Source: Solimonas_A sp052035235
GTDB lineage: Bacteria; Pseudomonadota; Gammaproteobacteria; Nevskiales; Nevskiaceae
DNA: 64,000 bases
Assembly: GCA_052035235.1 (NCBI GenBank)
Contig: JBPOHT010000020.1
Coordinates: 45,791 to 109,790, forward strand
Direction of reading: 5' to 3'
Part shown: piece after piece, positions 59,401-64,000 of the stretch
Position numbering within the stretch: the first letter of the stretch is position 1
Layout of the letters: each line of letters opens with the position of its first letter
Made by a program: the position numbers and the translations under genes
Notes under the pieces: generated by a model
Seen by the model: the letters and a program-made list of their open reading frames with translations, nothing else
What the model was told of the DNA's origin: nothing
Databases searched by the model: none

Positions 59401-61779
59401 ATGGTGTCCAGATTCATCCCCGATGGCTGCGGCCGTCTCGCGCTCGCATTGCTGCTGGCCGGCCTCGCCGCCTGCCATAGCAGCTCCTCCGTGGCCCCCG
59501 GTGGCCAGACCGGCAATCCCGAGCCGATTCCCGAGGAGAAGCCCTCCATCGACGGCCAGCTCGGCCTGGACCTGACGCCCGGCACCTGCGATCCGCTGGA
59601 CCCTAACTACTGCACCTTCCCCTGGCCCAACGACTTCTTCACCGTGGCCGACGCCAGCATGGACACCGGCCGCCGCCTGAACCTGCAGCTGGCCGCCATG
59701 CCGCGCAACATCCTGCTCAAGCCGATCACCCCGACCGACTGGAACAAGAACGACGGCTTCTCTCCCGGCAACGCGATCCTCACCCGCATCCCCGGCGTGG
59801 ACCTGGCCAAGACCGGCGCGGTGCCCATCACCGACATCGAGGCCAGCCTGCGCGCCGACCAGCCGATCGTGGTGATTGACGCCGACACGCTGGAGCGCCA
59901 CCTGATCTGGTCGGAGATGGACGCCAACCTCACCAAGTCCGGCGTCTGCGACCTGCCGGACCCGCTCACCGTCGTCACCGGCCTGCTGGAGCTGGACCAG
60001 CTCACCAGCCTGCTACGCACGGTGGAGTCGATCTGTGACCTCGTGCCGCTGCCGGAGAATCCGCTGGCCGACCCGGGCCCGGCGCTGATCGTGCGCCCGG
60101 CCAAGAATTTCGAGGAAGGCCACCGCTACATCGTGGCCATGCGCAACATGAAGAACGCTGAGGGCGAGATCATCGAGCCCTCCCCGGCCTTCCGCATCTT
60201 CCGCGACAACCACAAGAGCGGACGCGCCGCGATCAACCAGCGCCGCCCGCACATGGAAGATCTCTTCGCCACGCTCGGCAAGGCCGGCATCAAGCGCTCC
60301 GAGCTCTACCTGGCCTGGGACTTCACCGTGGCCAGCGAGCGCAACCTCAGCGAACGCGCGCTGAAGATCCGCGACACCGCCTTCGCCGACCTGGGCAACG
60401 CCGCGCCGCCGTTCACCGTCGATGAAGTCACCGACTTCAACGTCGAGCAGAACGCCACCATCGCCCGCCAGGTCAAGGGCACTGTCACCGTGCCCAAGTT
60501 CCTCACCGGCTCCGGCGCCCCCGGCTCGCGCTTCAACTACAGCGGCAGCACCGACGGCCTGCCGACGCAAAGCGGCACGATGAGCGCCACCTACACCTGC
60601 CGCATCCCGCGCGTGGCCTTCGGCAACGCCGCCAATGCCGCCGAGGCCACCGGCGTCAATACCGTGCGCCCCACGCTCTACGGTCACGGCCTGCTCGGCA
60701 GCCAGGGCGAGGTCGGCGGCGGCCACATCGGCGACACCGCCCAGAACCAGCGCCTGATGTTCTGCGCCGCGGACTGGATCGGCATGTCCGAGGGCGACGT
60801 CTTCAACGTGCTGACGCTGCTGCTCGACATGAGCAACTTCACCACGCTGACCGACCGCGGCCAGCAGGGTTTCCTCAACTGGATGTTCATCGGCCGCGCG
60901 CTGATCAACGAGCAGGGCTTCTGCAGCAACGCCGCCTTCCGCGTCGGCGACCGCTGCGTGATCGACCGTGGCGAACTGTTCTATGACGGCAACTCCCAGG
61001 GCGGCATCATGGGCGGCTCGCTGGTGGCCCTGTCGCCGGACATCCGCGCCGGCGTGCTCGGCGTGCCGGGCATGAACTACTCGACGCTGCTGCAGCGCTC
61101 GGTGGACTTCGACACCTACGCCGCGTTCTTCTACACCGCCTACCCCGCCTCGCTGGACCAGGCCTTCACGCTGGCGCTGATCCAGATGCTGTGGGACCGC
61201 TCGGAGATGAACGGTTACGTGCAGCACCTGCGCGCCAACGAGCCCTACCCCAACACGCCGCCCAAGCGCGTGCTGCTGCACCCGGCCTTCGGCGACCACC
61301 AGGTGTCGATGACCACCGCCGAGGTCGCCGCCCGCACCATTGGCGCCAAGGTCCACTGCCCCGCCGTGGTCGGCGGCTCGCGCACGCAGCGCGGCCCCGC
61401 CGTGTTCCCCGGCGTGCATCCGCTGGTGGAGATGGACCCGGACGGCCTGGGCATCCACCGCCGCCACCACGACGACGAGCCCTACTACGGCATCCCCTGC
61501 ATGACCTACCCGCACAACGGCTCGGCGCTGGTGGTCTGGGACAGCGGCCCGCTGCTGAAGATGGACGGCACCTCGAACCCCGACGGCGTCGCCACGCCGC
61601 CGATCGACAACCGCCCGCCGCGTCCGGAACTGGGCTACGGCGCCGACCCGCACAGCTTCCCGCGCAAGGATCCCCGTGCGCAGGACCAGAAGGGCGAGTT
61701 CCTGAAGCCCAACGGCCGCGTCATCAACGTCTGCGGCAACGAGCCCTGCGCCGTGCGCGGCTTCGACCCGTCGCCCTGA
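59401..61779 (+). CDS. Large predicted lipoprotein with alpha/beta-hydrolase-like core
   Basis: The 792-residue protein has a signal peptide ending in the lipobox GLAAC (Cys25) and a Ser-rich spacer. The first half (FPWPNDFFT, NDGFSPG, LERHLIWSEMD, RYIVAMRNM) resembles an N-terminal domain found in secreted bacterial hydrolases of unknown role. The second half has RPTLYGHGLLGSQGEV as possible oxyanion loop and YDGNSQGGIMGG with Ser532 as likely nucleophile; HPAFGDHQV may carry the histidine. The substrate is unknown. A strong terminator follows. The start at 59401 gives the signal peptide. Confidence 0.75.
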   Translation: MVSRFIPDGCGRLALALLLAGLAACHSSSSVAPGGQTGNPEPIPEEKPSIDGQLGLDLTPGTCDPLDPNYCTFPWPNDFFTVADASMDTGRRLNLQLAAMPRNILLKPITPTDWNKNDGFSPGNAILTRIPGVDLAKTGAVPITDIEASLRADQPIVVIDADTLERHLIWSEMDANLTKSGVCDLPDPLTVVTGLLELDQLTSLLRTVESICDLVPLPENPLADPGPALIVRPAKNFEEGHRYIVAMRNMKNAEGEIIEPSPAFRIFRDNHKSGRAAINQRRPHMEDLFATLGKAGIKRSELYLAWDFTVASERNLSERALKIRDTAFADLGNAAPPFTVDEVTDFNVEQNATIARQVKGTVTVPKFLTGSGAPGSRFNYSGSTDGLPTQSGTMSATYTCRIPRVAFGNAANAAEATGVNTVRPTLYGHGLLGSQGEVGGGHIGDTAQNQRLMFCAADWIGMSEGDVFNVLTLLLDMSNFTTLTDRGQQGFLNWMFIGRALINEQGFCSNAAFRVGDRCVIDRGELFYDGNSQGGIMGGSLVALSPDIRAGVLGVPGMNYSTLLQRSVDFDTYAAFFYTAYPASLDQAFTLALIQMLWDRSEMNGYVQHLRANEPYPNTPPKRVLLHPAFGDHQVSMTTAEVAARTIGAKVHCPAVVGGSRTQRGPAVFPGVHPLVEMDPDGLGIHRRHHDDEPYYGIPCMTYPHNGSALVVWDSGPLLKMDGTSNPDGVATPPIDNRPPRPELGYGADPHSFPRKDPRAQDQKGEFLKPNGRVINVCGNEPCAVRGFDPSP

Positions 61780-61798
61780 TGCCCTGGTAGCTGCAACA

Positions 61799-61827
61799 AA
61801 AAAGCCCGCCTACATGGCGGGCTTTTT
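61799..61827. terminator. Terminator between the lipoprotein gene and the orphan gene
   Basis: AAAAAGCCCGCC (61799-61810), loop TACAT, GGCGGGCTTTTT (61816-61827). It is symmetric; the stop codon of the opposing gene (61826-61828) lies in its T run. Confidence 0.88.
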
Positions 61828-62479
61828 ATTGAGCCGCAAGAGCGCTTTCTTGCCAGGAAACGTCATCCACCCTATCCCCAGCGAGCCGGTAGACGTACCG
61901 AACTCCGCCGACGTCATGTCCCCATGACGGAAAAGAGTCATATCCAAGGGCTGTTCCGAGTCGATATGACTTAGTTTTCCTTGGGAAAAGCCACCCTAGA
62001 AGGCCCTTCCTTTCCTGAGGGATTGCGATGAACGCAGGTGCCGGCTCCAATCCAGCTACTACTCCAATGCAATACTTCAGCTCATCCGGCCAAAAGAATT
62101 GGGAATCCTCAAGCATGCCCGCAAGATCATCTGTCTGCACAATGACATACCCACCTTTCGACTGTTCAAGATACTGAGCGAACTGCACGATGAGGGGTGC
62201 CACATGCGTCCCTAGAGTACGGATGAGCTGCGCCTCTCGAGACGACAACGTCTGCAACGCTTTATTCTTTTCTGCGATCAATATCCATTGCGACTCAGAA
62301 TCATCTTGGTCGTCACCTGACTTATCAGCTTTTAAGTCTTCTTCCGTAAAAAGTGCAGTCCAAAATGCCGGAAGGTGGTACTTCTGCAGCAAATACCCAA
62401 AGCCCTGATCGACGCCATCTACCTCGATGTCTTGTGAGGACATCGCATTGGTAGTGAAAAGATGCGCATAGCTTCCCAT
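61826..62479 (-). CDS. Orphan gene of atypical base composition
   Basis: The 217-residue protein (MGSYAHLFTTNAMSSQDIEVDG...; FFWPDELKYCIGVVAGLEP; YRLGTALGYDSFPSWGHD) is plainly less GC-rich than all its neighbours and uses A/T-ending codons that they avoid, which suggests recent acquisition. The MGSYAxL start recalls HEPN/Toprim-associated N-terminal domains, but this is weak and no catalytic motif follows. A role as an immunity or defence-related protein is possible, not shown. It lies 16 bases after a SnoaL-like gene on the same strand. Confidence 0.75.
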   Translation of the reverse strand: MGSYAHLFTTNAMSSQDIEVDGVDQGFGYLLQKYHLPAFWTALFTEEDLKADKSGDDQDDSESQWILIAEKNKALQTLSSREAQLIRTLGTHVAPLIVQFAQYLEQSKGGYVIVQTDDLAGMLEDSQFFWPDELKYCIGVVAGLEPAPAFIAIPQERKGLLGWLFPRKTKSYRLGTALGYDSFPSWGHDVGGVRYVYRLAGDRVDDVSWQESALAAQ

Positions 62480-62495
62480 GAGCAGATCCTAAGAT

Positions 62496-62906
62496 TTACT
62501 GGCGTGGCCTGCCGCTGTTCTTCATATTTTCCAGCATGGCACCCATCTTCTCGTGCACCAGGTTGATCGCCTTCAGCGGCCGCAGCAGGACCTTGAAGTC
62601 CTCGATGTGGCCTTCGTCGTTCCAGCGGATCATGTCCACGCCGTTGACCGCGATGCCGTCGATCTCCACCGAGAACTCCAGCACCGCTTCGTTCTTCGAC
62701 ACCACCTCGCGAACGTAGCGGAAGCTGTCGTTGAACAGCACGTGGAAGGCCCCGGCGAGGTACAGCTTGGTGATCGCCTTGCCCACCTGGGGCGTATGCA
62801 CCACCGGGGAGTGGAACACGACATTGTCCGCGAGCAGGCCATCCAGCCCAACAATGTCCTGCTTCTTCGCGACCTCGTGCCAGCGTGCCAGGGTATCCAG
62901 CGCCAT
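62496..62906 (-). CDS. SnoaL/NTF2-like protein
   Basis: The 136-residue protein has the cone-shaped NTF2-like fold pattern: LARWHEVAKKQDIVGLDGLLADNVVFHSPVVHTPQVGK, then FEVSVEIDGIAVNGVDMIRWNDEGHIEDFKV-like strands. Members include isomerases, cyclases and ligand binders; no function can be assigned. ATG at 62906 has AGGAG six bases upstream; the ATG at 62912 abuts the same motif and is unlikely. It follows the DUF1820 gene by 12 bases. Confidence 0.85.
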   Translation of the reverse strand: MALDTLARWHEVAKKQDIVGLDGLLADNVVFHSPVVHTPQVGKAITKLYLAGAFHVLFNDSFRYVREVVSKNEAVLEFSVEIDGIAVNGVDMIRWNDEGHIEDFKVLLRPLKAINLVHEKMGAMLENMKNSGRPRQ

Positions 62907-62918
62907 CGTCATCTCCTG

Positions 62919-63254
62919 CTATTTGCGCGGCTCGCCGCCGCCGAAACTGTAGGGCGCGGGAAACGGCGTGACCTTGCCACCCTCGCCGAGGATACGCGCC
63001 GTGCCCTGCTTGTTGACCTCGTCGATGCGGATCACCGCATGAACCGGCACGTAGAAGCGCTCCACGTTCTCGAATTCGTTCTTGAGCTTTTCCTCGCCCG
63101 GGTCCACGACGATGCTGCTGCGCTCGCCGAACACCAGCTTGCCGATTTCCACGAAACCCAGCATGGAACCATGGCTGACTTCCCTCGCATAGACCTCGTA
63201 GGCCTGGTCGCGGTTGGTGAACTGGATGCGGTAGAGGCGGGATTTGGCGGGCAT
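62919..63254 (-). CDS. DUF1820 family protein
   Basis: The 111-residue protein matches DUF1820: RLYRIQFTNRDQAYEVYAREVSHGSMLGFVEIGKLVFGE and VPVHAVIRIDEVNKQGTARI. The family is widespread in Gammaproteobacteria, cytoplasmic and of unknown function. It is the first gene of a short minus-strand run with the SnoaL-like and orphan genes. Confidence 0.92.
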   Translation of the reverse strand: MPAKSRLYRIQFTNRDQAYEVYAREVSHGSMLGFVEIGKLVFGERSSIVVDPGEEKLKNEFENVERFYVPVHAVIRIDEVNKQGTARILGEGGKVTPFPAPYSFGGGEPRK

Positions 63255-63297
63255 GGGGCTGGCAAAGCTGGCGATCAGACGATTTTACGCAGGTATC

Positions 63298-63323
63298 CCC
63301 TCTCCCCGCTTGCGGGGAGAGGG
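63298..63323. repeat. REP-like palindrome
   Basis: CCCTCTCCCCGC/TT/GCGGGGAGAGGG, a perfect 12-bp stem and the cleanest member of this family in the window. Confidence 0.75.
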
Positions 63324-63381
63324 CTAAGGTGAGGGGCAACGCGCTCGCGTCAATCAGATGAAGCCGGAGTGCCGGCGACTA

Positions 63382-63690
63382 CGCCGGTCAGGCGCTGTTG
63401 ATCTTTGAAGGTTTATTTCGCCCAAGGGCGAGTTACTTCTCTTTTCTTGTGAAAAGAGAAGTAACCAAGAGAAACACACCCTCCATCCGCGGCCCCGCTG
63501 AGGCGGGGCAACCTGCACGGTGGTCGGCTGCGACGGGTCGGGCCCACAGGCCATCCATGGCCTGAGGCCCCTCGGCCGGACATCCTGTCCGGCTCGACCC
63601 TGCGCCCGACCACCAGGCGGGCGCTTCTAGAAGGGGCCCGAACGTCACAAGCATTCGCTGCGCTCATTCAAGCGCACAAGCCATCCAAGA
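63382..63690 (-). repeat. Large structured dispersed repeat, copy B
   Basis: Inverted copy of 10104-10413. Its hairpin at 63432-63465 (GTTACTTCTCTTTTC, loop TTGT, GAAAAGAGAAGTAAC on the plus strand) differs from copy A at two stem positions, and in each case the paired base has changed as well. It is flanked by REP-like hairpins on both sides, as is copy A. Confidence 0.85.
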
Positions 63691-63704
63691 TCTGCGAGTG
63701 TTCT

Positions 63705-63727
63705 CCCTCTCCCCTCGTGGGAGAGGG
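63705..63727. repeat. REP-like palindrome
   Basis: CCCTCTCCC/CTCGT/GGGAGAGGG, adjacent to copy B of the large repeat. Confidence 0.65.
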
Positions 63728-63771
63728 GCAGGGGAGAGGGTTTCTGTAGAAGTGAAATGTGATCGCCCAAC

Positions 63772-63802
63772 CGTTCGCCCTGAGCCCGTCGAAGGGTGAA
63801 CG
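63772..63802. repeat. GTTCG-type palindrome
   Basis: CGTTCGCCCT (63772-63781) and AGGGTGAACG (63793-63802) form a near-perfect stem around GAGCCCGTCGA. It resembles the CCGTTCA-ended element at 7994-8062. Confidence 0.6.
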
Positions 63803-64000
63803 CGGTTCGCCAGCCAAGCCCCGCAAAAATACGGAACTCCGTTAGGTCCCCAGAGCCCCCAAACCTAAAATATCCCCATGAGCCCAGGTGCACCTCGGGC
63901 TACAGGCGCAAGGCTCCGCGCCGGCACAGACGGTTCGGCAGACAACCGAGTAGGGCTCTGCCGCTGCATCCGCGAAAAGGTCCTGGGACCGTCTGGCTCT
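63803..64000. other. Terminal intergenic stretch, no gene recognised
   Basis: No convincing coding frame or known RNA is visible. AGCCCAGGTG and CACCT-C-GGGCT (63881-63901) form a stem with one bulge, followed by GGCGC/GCGCC and CGGTT/AACCG short stems, so a structured RNA or another repeat is possible. The window ends before this can be judged. Confidence 0.35.

Noticed and set aside
63841..64000. Possible 6S RNA, SRP RNA or RNase P RNA at the window end
   Set aside because: Some stems are present, but the conserved core sequences of these RNAs (for example the GGAAG tetraloop region of SRP RNA or the RNase P GAGGAAAGTCC box) are not visible.

Overview
The window is a high-GC, gene-dense chromosomal segment of a gammaproteobacterium. 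The best fit is the Nevskiales/Xanthomonadales side of the class. Supporting signs are an rpoN-vemR-fleQ-fliEFGHIJK flagellar cluster in the Xanthomonas order, a Pseudomonas-like coaD-ferredoxin-ggt neighbourhood, the rng-yhdP-nitrilase-tldD block, a Crp/Vfr/Clp-type regulator facing an OsmC gene, and phasin genes. This placement is an inference from gene content and order; no rRNA or tRNA gene was found to test it.

Layout. 1-3700: a truncated acetoacetyl-CoA synthetase, a gamma carbonic anhydrase with a lipoprotein hydrolase, then lemA and a GIDE-domain membrane protein. 3.9-8 kb: prlC, xthA and an HD-domain protein. 8-24.6 kb: a long minus-strand housekeeping block (ggt, ferredoxin, coaD, rsmD, SRPBCC protein, tldD, nitrilase-like, yhdP, rng, maf, rlmH, rsfS, nadD, proA, holA). 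24.7-27.6 kb: coq7, speD, osmC-like and crp. 27.7-32.4 kb: trpC, trpD, trpG, trpE, a newly read 18-residue Trp leader peptide, and rpe. 32.5-39.4 kb: purC, MAPEG, a small basic protein, two phasin-region genes, a YihY membrane protein, fadD and an SDR. 39.6-41.6 kb: minE, minD, minC. 41.7-46.5 kb: circularly permuted ATP-grasp, alpha-E, a class III cyclase and the proteasome-like Anbu peptidase. 46.6-58.2 kb: a DsbA-fold isomerase, a GYF_2/DUF4234-like protein and the flagellar cluster under RpoN, VemR and FleQ. 58.5-63.3 kb: a secreted protein, a large lipoprotein hydrolase, an AT-richer orphan gene, a SnoaL-like protein and a DUF1820 protein.

Many genes overlap by 4 bases (ATGA or GTGA), which points to translational coupling in the ggt, tldD, rng/maf, proA/holA, trpE/trpG, fadD/SDR and fliJ/fliK pairs. 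Intergenic space carries several families of palindromic repeats: about ten CCCTCTCCC-type REP-like elements, a dispersed element of about 310 bp in two inverted copies with a covarying hairpin, and a 60-bp repeat in two inverted copies differing at one base.

The observations most worth following are: a Trp-codon leader peptide before trpE; nadD, which has no usual start codon ahead of its nucleotide-binding motif; the two-copy structured repeat; a split Anbu locus with no transglutaminase and an inserted cyclase; two PhaR-type sites before a phasin gene; a sigma-54 promoter before fliE; and an orphan gene of foreign-looking composition. I found no CRISPR array, insertion sequence or prophage.
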